Below, piece after piece: positions 1 through 8,244 of a stretch of DNA of 64,000 nt. The stretch is from the NCBI RefSeq assembly GCF_003385845.1, contig NZ_QRDJ01000011.1:16223-80222 (forward strand), written 5' to 3'. The stretch is from Kushneria indalinina DSM 14324 (GTDB lineage Bacteria > Pseudomonadota > Gammaproteobacteria > Pseudomonadales > Halomonadaceae). Each line of letters starts with the position of its first letter. The stretch's first letter is position 1. The notes beneath the pieces are model-generated. The model had not been told where the DNA came from, did no database searches, and saw only the letters and a program-made list of their open reading frames with translations. The position numbers were made by a program, and so were the translations under genes.

Positions 1-1
1 A

Positions 2-658
2 GCCCCCATACTGGATGGCAATGTCAAACGGGTACTGACGCGGCTGCACGGTGTCGAGGGCTGGCCCGGCAGGCCAGAAGTCGAGCGCAGGCTCTGGCAG
101 CTGGCCGAGCACTATACGCCGCACTGGCGCTGTGCTGACTTCACTCAGGCCATGATGGACATGGGGGCCACCCTCTGTACACGTCGACGCCCCAGCTGCC
201 TGCTGTGTCCCTTTGAGGCAGATTGTGTGGCGCATGCGCGTGGAGAAGAGCATCGCTTTCCCGAGCCGAAGCCGAAAAAGGAGAAACCCGTTCGGCAGAC
301 ACTGATGCTGATGCTGCGTGATGAGGATGGTCGGATATTACTCGAACAGCGCCCATCAAGCGGCCTGTGGGGCGGCCTGTGGGGATTGCCACAGTTTGAC
401 GACCAGGGAGCACTGGAAGCGTGGCTGGGCCATGAAATGTCCGATAGCGTCGTACAGGGGCAATGGCGATGCTTTACGCATGCCTTTACGCACTTTCGAC
501 TTGAGATCACGCCCGTTCAGGCGCATCTACCCCACCAGGGGAATCGTCACGCCGAAGCAGGACGGCGCTGGTACGATCCGGATCAACCCGACAGCATAGG
601 ACTGGCGGCGCCGGTAAAGGCACTGCTTGAGTCCCTGTCATCATCTACGCTCCTGTAA
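2..658 (+). CDS. mutY: A/G-specific adenine glycosylase MutY, 3' part
   Basis: MutY removes adenine mispaired with 8-oxoguanine in base-excision repair. The window opens inside the gene, so roughly the first 140 residues are missing; the visible 218 codons are open from base 2. They begin with the conserved [11 protein letters not shown] segment of the helix-hairpin-helix glycosylase domain. The [4Fe-4S] ligands C-X6-C-X2-C-X5-C follow ([11 protein letters not shown], then a fourth Cys). Next is the NUDIX-like C-terminal domain that recognises 8-oxoG, with [21 protein letters not shown]. The gene ends 25 bp before yggX and the two are probably co-transcribed, as in Pseudomonas and Escherichia. 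Identification is secure; only the start is unseen. Confidence 0.96.
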   Translation, partial: APILDGNVKRVLTRLHGVEGWPGRPEVERRLWQLAEHYTPHWRCADFTQAMMDMGATLCTRRRPSCLLCPFEADCVAHARGEEHRFPEPKPKKEKPVRQTLMLMLRDEDGRILLEQRPSSGLWGGLWGLPQFDDQGALEAWLGHEMSDSVVQGQWRCFTHAFTHFRLEITPVQAHLPHQGNRHAEAGRRWYDPDQPDSIGLAAPVKALLESLSSSTLL

Positions 659-683
659 GGACGCGCTGACAAGAGGTATTGCA

Positions 684-956
684 ATGACTCGTACGGTATT
701 TTGCCGCAAGTACCAGCAGGACATGGAAGGACTGCAGATGCCGCCGTTGCCTGGCGCAAAAGGTCAGGACATCTATGACAACATTTCCAGAAAGGCCTGG
801 GAGGAGTGGCAGGCGCTACAGACGCGACTGATCAATGAAAAGCGACTCAATATGCTCGATCCCGAGACGCGCGATTACCTGATGGTGCAGATGACGCAGT
901 TCTTCAACAATGAAGAAACCGACAGTGCTGAAGGCTATGTGCCGCCCTCTGAATAG
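684..956 (+). CDS. yggX: Fe(II)-trafficking / oxidative damage protection protein YggX
   Basis: This 90-residue protein begins [17 protein letters not shown] and matches the YggX family throughout, including the single N-terminal Cys (residue 7), the KAWEEWQ segment and the [10 protein letters not shown] segment. Family members protect iron-sulphur enzymes against oxidative damage and are proposed to handle ferrous iron in the cytosol. The start at 684 was chosen because homologues begin here; an upstream in-frame extension would overlap mutY and has no family support. The position directly after mutY is the usual arrangement and links two oxidative-damage functions. Confidence 0.95.
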   Translation: MTRTVFCRKYQQDMEGLQMPPLPGAKGQDIYDNISRKAWEEWQALQTRLINEKRLNMLDPETRDYLMVQMTQFFNNEETDSAEGYVPPSE

Positions 957-1030
957 TTTTTTTGAAATAATCTGGAAACAGGTGTTGACCTGAGAAGAGG
1001 TTTTCGATTTAATACGCAGCCGTTGGCAGC

Positions 1031-1106
1031 GGCCAGATAGCTCAGTCGGTAGAGCAGGGGATTGAAAATCCCCGTGTCGGCGGTTCGATTCCGTCTCTGG
1101 CCACCA
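1031..1106 (+). tRNA. tRNA-Phe (GAA)
   Basis: This is a 76-nt cloverleaf. The acceptor stem GGCCAGA pairs with TCTGGCC, the anticodon loop reads TTGAAAA with anticodon GAA, and the T-arm has GGTTCGATTCC. Discriminator A and CCA are encoded. It is the first of three tRNA genes in a tight cluster after yggX. Confidence 0.98.
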
Positions 1107-1111
1107 TCTGC

Positions 1112-1186
1112 TGGGGTATAGCCAAGTGGTAAGGCACCGGTTTTTGGTATCGGCATTCCCAGGTTCGAGTCCTGGTACCCCAGCCA
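1112..1186 (+). tRNA. tRNA-Gln (TTG)
   Basis: This is a 75-nt cloverleaf beginning only 5 bp after tRNA-Phe. The acceptor stem TGGGGTA pairs with TACCCCA (with the usual weak U-A first pair of tRNA-Gln). The anticodon stem is CCGGT/ATCGG around TTTTGGT, giving anticodon TTG. Discriminator G and CCA are encoded. Confidence 0.97.
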
Positions 1187-1211
1187 CTTCAGTACTTTGC
1201 ATACTGAATAT

Positions 1212-1287
<76 letters not shown>

Positions 1288-1321
1288 TTCCAAATTGCCA
1301 TATGTGTAATCTGGAACAAAG

Positions 1322-1347
1322 AAACCGCCTCCAAGGGCGGTTTTTTT
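1322..1347 (+). terminator. Rho-independent terminator of the tRNA cluster
   Basis: The stem AACCGCC / GGCGGTT with loop TCCAAG is followed by a run of seven T. It lies 35 bp after tRNA-Thr and probably ends the tRNA transcript. Confidence 0.9.
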
Positions 1348-1349
1348 AT

Positions 1350-1724
1350 GTATCGATGCCGATGCCCTAGTAACAGTAAGCAGTGGTAGCTCTTGCTTCT
1401 GTCGAAAGCATGGATAACCCCCATGGGTAGCTCTGATGCGGCTACAACAGGGGCTGACATTATCGCAGGATAAGCATAGGGCATGCTTGTGTTGCCAGCC
1501 CGCGCTGGATGTGTCAAACAGGGAGTGCATCCTGTCTGTATCGCATACCCCCTACTAAAGGGTTACTTGACCCGATAGAGCGATAGGTGCACTATGACCC
1601 GGGTGGTTAACAAGGCAGTATATCGTCAGTTGTAATCGATCCTGTCGAGAGCATATGAATGGCTATCTTGTTTTTGCCCGTTGGGGGCTAACCATCATTA
1701 ATTTATTGCACAGGTATCAAAAGC
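1350..1724 (+). other. Non-coding interval, probable promoter and leader of the cold-shock gene
   Basis: About 375 bp carries no convincing gene. Bacterial cold-shock genes often have a long structured 5' leader, and the last 60 bp before the ATG are AT-rich, so most of this interval is likely the promoter and leader of the following gene. I could not identify a confident promoter: the TTGACC at 1567 and TATGAC at 1593 are 20 bp apart, which is too wide. Confidence 0.4.
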
Positions 1725-1928
1725 ATGGCAACTGGCACTGTTAAGTGGTTCAACGACAGCAAAGGCTTCGGTTTTATTTCTCCTGACGATGGTGGCGACG
1801 ATCTGTTCGCACACTTCTCCGAGATTCAGGCAGAAGGTTTCAAGTCGCTGCAGGAAGGCCAGAAGGTCTCCTTCAACGTCACTCAGGGTAAAAAAGGCCT
1901 GCAGGCTTCTGCAATCCGCCCCGAGTAA
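1725..1928 (+). CDS. Cold-shock domain protein (CspA family)
   Basis: The product is a 67-residue single cold-shock domain, the usual length of the family. RNP1 (KGFGFI, residues 13-18) and RNP2 (DLFAHF, residues 26-31) are both intact, so it should be a beta-barrel that binds single-stranded nucleic acid and acts as an RNA chaperone or antiterminator in the cytosol. Paralogues cannot be told apart from one sequence, so whether it is truly cold-inducible is not shown. The gene is monocistronic, with a terminator 23 bp after the stop. The Shine-Dalgarno is weak. Confidence 0.95.
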   Translation: MATGTVKWFNDSKGFGFISPDDGGDDLFAHFSEIQAEGFKSLQEGQKVSFNVTQGKKGLQASAIRPE

Positions 1929-1951
1929 ATCGGTAGATTAAATTCTGCTGT

Positions 1952-1983
1952 AAAGGGAGCTGCTATTGGCAGCTCCCTTTTTA
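1952..1983 (+). terminator. Terminator of the cold-shock gene
   Basis: A perfect 12-bp stem AAAGGGAGCTGC / GCAGCTCCCTTT with a 5-nt loop leads into TTTTTAT. It lies directly after the cold-shock gene. Confidence 0.92.
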
Positions 1984-2083
1984 TTTGTGCTTTTTAGTGC
2001 CTTGTTTACTTGTGTCTACCGTTTACCTGCCCGTTCGGCATCGCTCTATTCCTTTCATTGCATCATTGCCTGTCAGTACATAC

Positions 2084-2677
2084 TCAATAGACGAGATGCG
2101 CGCCATATCCCCAAAGCAGTACGGCAATGGCAAGCAGTACTTCAAGTACCAGCACGCCAATCCCCAGCGTCGAGCTGGAAACGATAAAGCCCTCCTTGCG
2201 ATCTATGCCCAGAAAGCCCGGTATACCCAGATAGAGCAGGTAGCCCGTATAGCAAAGCCCCGCGACACCGGCCAGCACACACAGCCATAGCATTGGGTAC
2301 AGGGCCACCAAACCTGCCAGAAACATGGGGGTGGCAACGTATCCAGCAAAAACAATGCAGCGGTTCAGGTCGGGATGGGTGGGGTATCGCTGTGCCATGC
2401 GATGAACAACAAGCCCCATCAAGGCGATGGCGCCCAGAATGGCAAGATAGAAGAGGATAGCCAGTTGTAGTGCACTGACCATGGAAAGTGTTACCACGGC
2501 CGAACGGCCGAAGCCCCAGCCTACGGTGGTGGTGCCGATAAATGCGCAAACGACGGGTATGGTAGCCAGCAATAAAACGTGACTGGCATACATGTGGGTT
2601 GCGCTTTCGTGTTCACCTTCGATGTGTTTCCACTCTCGGTGAGGGTGAGCCATCAGGCCCCAGACATGGTGAATCAT
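2084..2677 (-). CDS. Yip1-domain integral membrane protein
   Basis: The protein has about 197 residues and starts MIHHVWGLMAHPHREW, a typical beginning of bacterial Yip1-domain proteins in which a short amphipathic N-terminus precedes the membrane part. About five hydrophobic segments follow (near residues 34-53, 62-83, 103-126, 129-150 and 170-195). The start at 2677 was preferred over an upstream ATG at 2746 because GGGAG lies just before it and the family begins here. Bacterial members are uncharacterised inner-membrane proteins, and no specific role can be assigned. Its neighbours are unrelated. Confidence 0.8.
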   Translation of the reverse strand: MIHHVWGLMAHPHREWKHIEGEHESATHMYASHVLLLATIPVVCAFIGTTTVGWGFGRSAVVTLSMVSALQLAILFYLAILGAIALMGLVVHRMAQRYPTHPDLNRCIVFAGYVATPMFLAGLVALYPMLWLCVLAGVAGLCYTGYLLYLGIPGFLGIDRKEGFIVSSSTLGIGVLVLEVLLAIAVLLWGYGAHLVY

Positions 2678-2941
2678 GATGCACTCCCAGGACCGTTTGA
2701 GGCCCAAAACAGTGTTGATGTCACTGACGAACGAGCCATGCTTCATGTGGTTGGCTACCGGGAAACGGTCGCCTATCAGGTACTATAGTTGGCGATGTAA
2801 TGGGTTCAGACATCTATTGGTCGATAGAAGGGTATGCTCAGGCAGAGCGGCGCTTTTTCAGCCATGCTTGTGATGACAGAAAGTACGCCTCGGTGGATGG
2901 GTTGGGGCGGTATCCGGGCGCATACTTTTCAGGGGGCGGTA

Positions 2942-3646
2942 GTGATCTATTTTTTAAGTAATCTATGGGACTGGATACAGGAAAACGCCACGGTCTTTAG
3001 TGGTCTGACCAGTGTTGGAATGCTGTTGATATGGGGTGTCTATCTACAGCTTCTTTTGCACAACTTTCGCATGCAGCGACGTCCCCAGATCATTATCAAT
3101 CATGGTTATGGGCGTGGCATCGATTCTCGTTGCATCGTCAGTAACATGAGTCAGTCTGCCGTTTTCGTCGACAGTATTATCGTCAAGCTCGAAACCAGCG
3201 ATGGTCAATACGTCACGGACGTTACCGATACGGTAGATGAGCAGGGAGAGAGCGGTAGCGACGTAGACATGAAGGAGCTGCGTCAGGTGACGCGTCAGGG
3301 CCCATTGGGATCCGGTGAATACATGAATGCAGGCACCTTCCGGACACTGTTGCAAAAGGTTGCCAGTGAGCATGGCATCAGTGTCGACGAAAGCTGTCAT
3401 CCGACCGGAAAAGAGGGCTTCAGTAGCGTTGAAATTCGTCTAATCATGATTTTTGGTGCCGAAACAAGCCCAATAGGCGCCAGCCGGCGGTTCAACATGA
3501 AATATGACGATGACAAGAGACTGAGTCTTGTTCCTGAAACGATCGGTACCCAGCAGTTGGGCAAGCGTCGTCAACGGCTCAAGGTGCGCAGGTGGCAGCG
3601 TGATCTTCGAATGCCGCTGGATTCTGGTACAAAACAGGGAGAGTAG
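2942..3646 (+). CDS. Hypothetical membrane-anchored protein
   Basis: I do not recognise a named family. The product has an N-terminal hydrophobic helix (VFSGLTSVGMLLIWGVYLQLLL), then RMQRRPQIII, then a soluble domain of about 190 residues that looks like a beta-sandwich, with a basic tail (KRRQRLKVRRWQRDLR). The GTG at 2942 was chosen because AGGGGG lies 5 nt upstream and places the membrane helix near the N-terminus. The ATG at 2834 has its purine stretch immediately adjacent and would add an atypical leader, but it remains possible. The expected topology is one membrane pass with the large domain cytosolic. It is convergent with the ATP-grasp gene that follows. Confidence 0.65.
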   Translation: MIYFLSNLWDWIQENATVFSGLTSVGMLLIWGVYLQLLLHNFRMQRRPQIIINHGYGRGIDSRCIVSNMSQSAVFVDSIIVKLETSDGQYVTDVTDTVDEQGESGSDVDMKELRQVTRQGPLGSGEYMNAGTFRTLLQKVASEHGISVDESCHPTGKEGFSSVEIRLIMIFGAETSPIGASRRFNMKYDDDKRLSLVPETIGTQQLGKRRQRLKVRRWQRDLRMPLDSGTKQGE

Positions 3647-3650
3647 ATAT

Positions 3651-3680
3651 CGACCCGGCGATCGAATGATTGCCGGGTCG
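3651..3680. terminator. Hairpin between convergent genes
   Basis: A perfect 9-bp stem CGACCCGGC / GCCGGGTCG with a 12-nt loop lies exactly between two convergent genes. It lacks a strong T tract on either strand, so it may be a weak bidirectional terminator. Confidence 0.5.
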
Positions 3681-3691
3681 AGACAACAGCT

Positions 3692-4663
3692 TTAAACGTC
3701 GAACAAGGCGCCCCACTGACGATCGGTTTCGCGATCCTTGAACTTTGTCAGTCCGGCAGTAGGTGTAAAGGTCATTTCGCCAAAATAGATGGCGTCGCCT
3801 ACCAGATAGAAGTCCACGCGTACATAAGAGAAGCCGTTGGCAAGCTTGATCGCCAGATCAAGGGCTTCATCAAGCTGCTGTGGTCGAGGCATGGCCTGCC
3901 CGGTGCTGACTTCGGGTCGACGGACTTCCACGAGTTCCCAGTCCTGATCGTAAAAATCGACCTTGTAGTTGGTAAAACGGTCGTGAGTCACTTCAATATA
4001 AACGACCGGGTCCTCGCCTTCGCGTTGGAAGCAATGGAACTTGAAGTCCTTGGGGATGTTGCCAAGATCGTCCAGCAGCAGCTTTTCGAAGATCAGGCAG
4101 GGCTTGATCTCGCGGTAGTGTGCTTCCCGGCAGACATCATAGAAGTCCTGTCCCAGCCAGTGCCGTCCCAGGTTGTAGATCTGAGGAAACGGATGGTCGG
4201 CCTTGTCACGTACAAGCAGGTTATATCCAAAGCCATGATTGGCTTTCATGACGAAGCTTTCCGGCAGTGTTGAATAGGTGGCCGGTGTCGGTTCGGACTC
4301 TATCGCATAACAGGGGACCAGGTACTGTTCGCCGATGGTATGCGCAACATAATCACGTGCTGCGATCTTGTCGCTCAGAACGGAATAGATGGGCTGAGGA
4401 TTGATCTTGCGATAGCAGATTTTCTCATTAAAGGTGCGCGGATTTTCAAGATCGGGAAATTCGCCGAACACCCGTCGATAGCGAAGTGCCGTATGCCACT
4501 TGTCGGGAAGGACATTCATGATGCTGCGACGCGCCAGGCGCAGGTATTCACCGATGTGGTCCTTCTTCTCCACATCGACAGCCCTGCTGTCCTGCTTCTT
4601 CATTTGAGGCTCCGATTCAGCCGTCAGCGAGTCGGCAAACAGGTTTTTTACGGCCCTGGGCAT
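3692..4663 (-). CDS. TupA-like ATP-grasp protein
   Basis: This 323-residue protein resembles the TupA-like ATP-grasp family. Supporting segments are NPRTFNEKICYRK, SDKIAARDYV, SFVMKANHGFGYNLLV (ATP-binding beta-strand with Lys), PKDFKFHCF, YVRVDFYLVGDAIYFGEMTFTPTAGL (metal-binding Asp and Glu). Family members join amino acids or sugars to carboxylates in cell-surface polymers such as teichuronopeptide; many sit in polysaccharide clusters. Here it is alone, with no glycosyltransferases nearby, so the substrate is unknown. The first 40 residues are charged and not conserved. The gene lies in an accessory-looking stretch next to ssrA. Confidence 0.75.
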   Translation of the reverse strand: MPRAVKNLFADSLTAESEPQMKKQDSRAVDVEKKDHIGEYLRLARRSIMNVLPDKWHTALRYRRVFGEFPDLENPRTFNEKICYRKINPQPIYSVLSDKIAARDYVAHTIGEQYLVPCYAIESEPTPATYSTLPESFVMKANHGFGYNLLVRDKADHPFPQIYNLGRHWLGQDFYDVCREAHYREIKPCLIFEKLLLDDLGNIPKDFKFHCFQREGEDPVVYIEVTHDRFTNYKVDFYDQDWELVEVRRPEVSTGQAMPRPQQLDEALDLAIKLANGFSYVRVDFYLVGDAIYFGEMTFTPTAGLTKFKDRETDRQWGALFDV

Positions 4664-5327
4664 ATGCCCTCCTTCATTCTTGGATACCCTGCGATACAGC
4701 TGCCCTTCAAATCAGGCTGATGTATCGGATGATGTCCTGTTTTGGCCATGAGCAACCTTGCCGGTTAACGAATAATTAAAAGCTCGCTGAACCGTGTATG
4801 AAGGTATTCGTACAATTTTTCAGTTTGATCCGAAAAATGATATGGCGCCATCCATGGAAAACATCATTCCGATAGTTATTAGCTGCGATAGCGTAATGTT
4901 GGCAGCGTGCTCATTACCGAGATGTGCCGAAGTGATTCTGAAAGTCACTTAATGTATCTTTTGTTACTTTCTGCATAATTACCGCCGCCAACCAGGGTAA
5001 TTAAAAAAATAGCTGCAATGATCCACGACATTAAATCGTGCAGTCCGGCCTGACAGGTAGGCTGGAACGCGCAAAGTGACGGTCAGTGCCATCGGAAACG
5101 GCAGTCAGGTGTGGTCATAAGCTTAGCTGGAAAAAGTGTTTAATCTTTCTTGAAAGACTCAGGCAAGTTTAGATGCATTATTTCAACCTGAAGAGCACTT
5201 TTTAATATAAGGATATTTTTATCGCCAATTAAATTATAAGAATTTCTCTTGCAGGGCCGATAGCATTAAGTTTTATGTGGAAGTTGTCAGTGGCTATTGG
5301 CTGTGCGATCAGCAACGACTTACAAAA
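4664..5327. other. AT-rich non-coding stretch next to ssrA
   Basis: About 660 bp is noticeably more AT-rich than the neighbours and contains no open frame with family features. The part near 4664-4800 should hold the promoter of the ATP-grasp gene. I found no tRNA, no direct repeat of the ssrA 3' end and no clear sRNA terminator. It could be decayed accessory DNA. Confidence 0.45.
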
Positions 5328-5333
5328 TAAAAA

Positions 5334-5354
5334 AGCCGCTGAAAATCAGCGGCT
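5334..5354 (-). terminator. Terminator of ssrA
   Basis: The stem AGCCGCTGA / TCAGCGGCT is flanked on the minus-strand 3' side by a T-rich tract (A run on the plus strand at 5326-5334). It lies 11 bp after the CCA end of tmRNA. A T tract also exists on the plus-strand side. Confidence 0.88.
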
Positions 5355-5364
5355 TTTTTATGTT

Positions 5365-5746
5365 TGGTGGAGGCGGGGGGAGTTGAACCCCCGTCCGCCG
5401 GCACTCGTCCATCAGCTCTACATGCTTAGGTTCGTCTTTTGGTTCAACCGCATCGGCTCCGACGAGCAGGATCCGATGCAGCGGGCTCTCTAATGTTTAG
5501 CGGTTGACGCGAGAACAAAGCCAACCACGATCCTGTCAGCTGTAGCTCGTAGCCCCGTTACGATGAACAGGCACATCGCTTCGGGGTAAGAAGGTTACCA
5601 GCAGGGTTTAAGCTGCCAGCGCGCCCTCTTGAGCATAGTTTTCGTCGTTTGCGACTATTTTAGAGTAACGTGGTATTTACGAGATACGTTACGCTCTCGG
5701 CATGCACCTCAGGATCTGCAACCAGCGTCGAATCCATAACGCCCCC
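5365..5746 (-). ncRNA. ssrA: Transfer-messenger RNA (tmRNA)
   Basis: This is a one-piece tmRNA of 382 nt for trans-translation, rescuing stalled ribosomes and tagging their products. The 5' end GGGGGCGTTATGGATTCGAC and the 3' end GGGGGTTCAACTCCCCC-GCCTCCACCA form the tRNA-Ala-like acceptor and T arms, with CCA encoded. The tag reading frame (5652 down to 5608) encodes ANDENYAQEGALAA and stop, ending in the degradation signal ALAA. Pseudoknot regions lie between. SmpB, its protein partner, is encoded just upstream in the same direction. The tag is close to those of other Oceanospirillales and Pseudomonas. Confidence 0.98.
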
Positions 5747-5759
5747 AGATCACTGAAAG

Positions 5760-5788
5760 ATTATAGCAACAATCAGTGCTGGCGCCAA
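5760..5788 (-). promoter_or_regulatory. Sigma-70 promoter of ssrA
   Basis: On the minus strand TTGGCG (5788-5783) and TATAAT (5765-5760) are separated by 17 bp. The predicted start is a few bases before the mature 5' end at 5746, leaving a short leader for RNase P processing. This indicates ssrA has its own promoter independent of smpB. Confidence 0.8.
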
Positions 5789-5810
5789 TCATGGCAAATT
5801 TCGATTTTTC

Positions 5811-5840
5811 GTGGCTACTGGTGGCTACTGGTGGCTACTG
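5811..5840. repeat. Three perfect 10-bp tandem repeats
   Basis: The unit GTGGCTACTG is repeated three times without change between the ssrA promoter and the end of smpB. It is a multiple of one helical turn (10 bp). Function is unknown. Confidence 0.95.
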
Positions 5841-5858
5841 TATGAGCAGGCTTCAGAA

Positions 5859-6335
5859 CTAACGCTGCTCACGCACGACACGAGCCTTTTGTCGCTCCCA
5901 GTCCCGTTTCTTTTCGGTTTCGCGCTTGTCATGCTTTTGCTTGCCCACTACCAGGGCCAGCTCGCACTTGACCAGATGTCCTTTCCAGTAAAGCCTCAGC
6001 GGCACACAGGTATGTCCCTTGTCCTGCGTGCGTGAAAAGATTTTGGCAATTTCCTTTCGATGCAGCAGCAGCTTACGTGTTCGGGCAGGGTCGACTACCT
6101 CATGCGTACTGGTGGTATTCAAGGGCGTAAAATGGGCGCCCATGAGCCAAGCCTCGCCACGGCGTACCAGAATATAGGTATCCGTTAACTGGGCCTTGCC
6201 TGCGCGCAGACTCTTGACTTCCCACCCTGATAGCGAGAGCCCTGCCTCAAAGCTCTCTTCGATATGGTACTCATGGCGCGCCTTTCGGTTCTGGGCAATC
6301 AGATTGCCGGAGGGCTGATGTTTCTTCTTGCCCAT
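5859..6335 (-). CDS. smpB: tmRNA-binding protein SmpB
   Basis: This 158-residue protein binds the tRNA-like domain of tmRNA and brings it to stalled ribosomes. Family features are [29 protein letters not shown] in the OB-fold core, the [16 protein letters not shown] strand, and the basic C-terminal tail ([22 protein letters not shown]) that enters the empty mRNA channel. The start [10 protein letters not shown] at 6335 was chosen over an upstream ATG because AAGGAGATGA precedes it and family members begin with this lysine-rich stretch. It lies next to ssrA, so the whole trans-translation system is in one place. Confidence 0.97.
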   Translation of the reverse strand: MGKKKHQPSGNLIAQNRKARHEYHIEESFEAGLSLSGWEVKSLRAGKAQLTDTYILVRRGEAWLMGAHFTPLNTTSTHEVVDPARTRKLLLHRKEIAKIFSRTQDKGHTCVPLRLYWKGHLVKCELALVVGKQKHDKRETEKKRDWERQKARVVREQR

Positions 6336-6488
6336 CGAAATGTCATCTCCTTGACTATAGAAATCATGCAATGCATCACATGCGCGTGCTCACCTTAAAA
6401 TGGGGGGAGGCGTGATATCATTCAAGCATGTGTGAACAAACGTCAACCATGGTACGCGCTGAGCGTACCTGCGTCATGGGAGAAGGGC

Positions 6489-6923
6489 ATGCCCACCGTT
6501 GATCGCTCCGCGATGGTGCGTCATACCGACCGGCAGATGTTTGAGCTGGTGAATGATTTCGAGCGTTACCCCGAGTTTCTTCCCAACTGTCGTAACGCGC
6601 GTACGGTAGAAAGGGGAGAGGATCACCTGATAGGGGAATTAACCCTTGGCAAGGGAGGCATCGAGCAGACCTTTCGTACTCATAATGCTCTCAAGCCCTT
6701 TGATCGTATCGACCTGTCGCTGGCGAGTGGGCCATTCAAGCGCTTTGAGGGCTACTGGAAGTTTGTAGCACTTGATGACCGTTCCTGTCGGGTCGAGCTG
6801 CATCTGGAATTTGAATTTTCCAGCCGCCTGCTGGGCATGGCCTTTGGGCGTCTTTTCAACCAGTTGGCCGGCCAGCTGGTCGATGCCTTTATCGAACGTG
6901 CGGACAGGGTGTACGAACGTTGA
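6489..6923 (+). CDS. ratA: RatA-family START-domain (Coq10-like) protein
   Basis: This is a 144-residue single-domain protein of the SRPBCC superfamily (polyketide cyclase/Coq10 type), with the typical MPTVDRSAMVRHTDRQMFELVNDFERYPEFLPNC opening. E. coli RatA was reported to block 70S formation. Most bacterial homologues are more likely to bind lipid or quinone as Coq10 does, so the toxin label should be treated as a name only. The start at 6489 follows GGGAGAAGGG. The gene is divergent from smpB and overlaps rnfH, the standard arrangement in gammaproteobacteria. Confidence 0.93.
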   Translation: MPTVDRSAMVRHTDRQMFELVNDFERYPEFLPNCRNARTVERGEDHLIGELTLGKGGIEQTFRTHNALKPFDRIDLSLASGPFKRFEGYWKFVALDDRSCRVELHLEFEFSSRLLGMAFGRLFNQLAGQLVDAFIERADRVYER

Positions 6924-7228
6924 TACAGGAAGAGGAAGGTATTACCTGTGAGGTCGCCTGGGCGAGGCCGGAGAAGCAGTATCTGGAAGCTGTTACCGTG
7001 CCGCAGGGAACCACGGTACTGGCAGCCCTTGAAGCATCAGGTCTTTGCCGACGAGTAGACGAGCTGATGAACATGCCCGCTGACGAGCTGGAGCTTGGAA
7101 TCTTCGGAGAGCATGTCAAATCGCCTGCCGATCGGGTGGTGCATCAGGGCGAGCGCATCGAGATTTACAGGCCGCTTCATGTTGATCCAAAGCAGGCTCG
7201 TCGGGCCCGGGCCCGACGAAAGGTTTGA
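6920..7228 (+). CDS. rnfH: RnfH family ubiquitin-like protein
   Basis: This 102-residue protein matches the RnfH/RatB family with a beta-grasp (ubiquitin-like) fold. Conserved segments include TCEVAWARPEKQYL, VPQGTTVLAALEASG, LGIFGEHVK and the terminal RIEIYRPLHVDPKQARRARA. The start is a TTG whose first base precedes the TGA of ratA (4-bp overlap), which implies translational coupling. Function is unknown in general; it always accompanies ratA. It ends 23 bp from the convergent bamE. Confidence 0.92.
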   Translation: MIQEEEGITCEVAWARPEKQYLEAVTVPQGTTVLAALEASGLCRRVDELMNMPADELELGIFGEHVKSPADRVVHQGERIEIYRPLHVDPKQARRARARRKV

Positions 7229-7251
7229 ATGCAGGCTGCTTTTCCGACAAC

Positions 7252-7692
7252 CTACAGGGTTGGATCGGCGGAGCCGCCTTCGGGGTTTGATGCGGGACTG
7301 CCCATCGGCGATACGACCTCTCCCGGCCCGGCGGATGCAGCAGAGGCGGGGGCATCACGCTGCTGGATTCTGGGCGTTGCGCCAATATCACCGGCCGTCT
7401 GAATATCTGCCAGTTGATTGCCATTAAAGACAAGCGAAACCTGCTTTTCAGTGATATTGTCGTCAGCATCCTTCAGCCGATAGACATAGTTCCAGCTTGC
7501 ATCGTCAAAGGCGTTGTACATCAAGGGACTTCCCATGACCTGTACAACCTGCTGACGGCTCATGCCGGGCTGTAGTTGCGACACCATATCGGGGGTGATT
7601 AGATTGCCCTGTGGCAGGTCGCGCTTGTAGACGCATGCTGCTAACAGGCTGACCAAAAAAGAAAAAATTATAATCTTGAGCGTGTTTTGCAT
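7252..7692 (-). CDS. bamE: Outer membrane assembly lipoprotein BamE (SmpA/OmlA)
   Basis: BamE is a subunit of the beta-barrel assembly machine at the inner face of the outer membrane. The 146-residue precursor has a signal peptide with lipobox LLAAC (Cys 20). The OmlA core follows with LITPDMVSQLQPGMSRQQVVQVMGSP, DDASWNYVYRL and KQVSLVFNGNQL. A low-complexity Ala/Ser/Pro/Gly tail of about 45 residues is not part of the fold. The gene is divergent from fur across 73 bp, as in Pseudomonas, where omlA and fur share a control region. Confidence 0.95.
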   Translation of the reverse strand: MQNTLKIIIFSFLVSLLAACVYKRDLPQGNLITPDMVSQLQPGMSRQQVVQVMGSPLMYNAFDDASWNYVYRLKDADDNITEKQVSLVFNGNQLADIQTAGDIGATPRIQQRDAPASAASAGPGEVVSPMGSPASNPEGGSADPTL

Positions 7693-7765
7693 TTGCCTGG
7701 GACTTTCCCTATCGTTTGCCTTGATCGATCATACCCGATACATCCAGAGACTGCGAAGAGCTACC

Positions 7766-8215
7766 ATGGCCGATAGAAATCAGGAGTTACGCAAAGCGGG
7801 GCTCAAGGTGACCCTGCCTCGCGTAAAAATCCTTCAGATCCTCGAGGCAACCCGAGAAGAGGATCTGCACATGAGCGCTGAAGACGTCTACAAGGCGCTG
7901 CTGGATTCCGGTGAAGACGTCGGTCTGGCCACTGTTTATCGTGTGCTGACTCAGTTTGAGTCCGCAGGACTGGTGGTACGTCATAACTTTGACGGCGGCC
8001 ATGCCGTATTCGAGATGTCTCAGGAAGAGCATCACGATCACATGCTGTGCCTGGAGACGGGGGAAGTCGTCGAATTCTTTGATCGCGATATCGAGCGTCG
8101 TCAGCGTGAGCTTGCAGAAGAGCGTGGCTACGAGCTGGTCGATCACGCTCTGGTACTGTATGTGCGACCCAAGGGATCCAGCGCTACGCGACAGGATGGC
8201 GGCAACCGCCGTTGA
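7766..8215 (+). CDS. fur: Ferric uptake regulator Fur
   Basis: Fur is the Fe(II)-dependent repressor of iron-uptake genes. The 149-residue protein has a winged-helix DNA-binding half (LRKAGLKVTLPRVKILQIL; VGLATVYRVLTQFESAGLV) and a dimerisation/metal half with HHDHMLCLETGEVVEF. Only one cysteine is present where E. coli Fur has C-X-X-C, as in Pseudomonas Fur. The start MADRNQELRKAGL at 7766 is the family start; an upstream ATG would add an unconserved leader. A likely target lies in this window: the iron-type ABC operon at 15.2-18.2 kb. Confidence 0.97.
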   Translation: MADRNQELRKAGLKVTLPRVKILQILEATREEDLHMSAEDVYKALLDSGEDVGLATVYRVLTQFESAGLVVRHNFDGGHAVFEMSQEEHHDHMLCLETGEVVEFFDRDIERRQRELAEERGYELVDHALVLYVRPKGSSATRQDGGNRR

Positions 8216-8244
8216 TCAGAAGTGCGCAGGCAGGGGTGATCATG

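Noticed and set aside
1567..1598. TTGACC and TATGAC as the promoter of the cold-shock gene
   Set aside because: The spacer is 20 bp, too long for a normal sigma-70 promoter.
5365..5746. Phage or island attachment site at ssrA
   Set aside because: The ssrA 3' end is intact, its own terminator follows after 11 bp, and no integrase gene or direct repeat is visible in the window.
6489..7228. ratA-rnfH as a toxin-antitoxin system
   Set aside because: The pair is named RatAB from one E. coli study, but RatA is a Coq10-like domain protein and the pair is a conserved chromosomal core element. Nothing in the sequence supports antitoxin function of RnfH.
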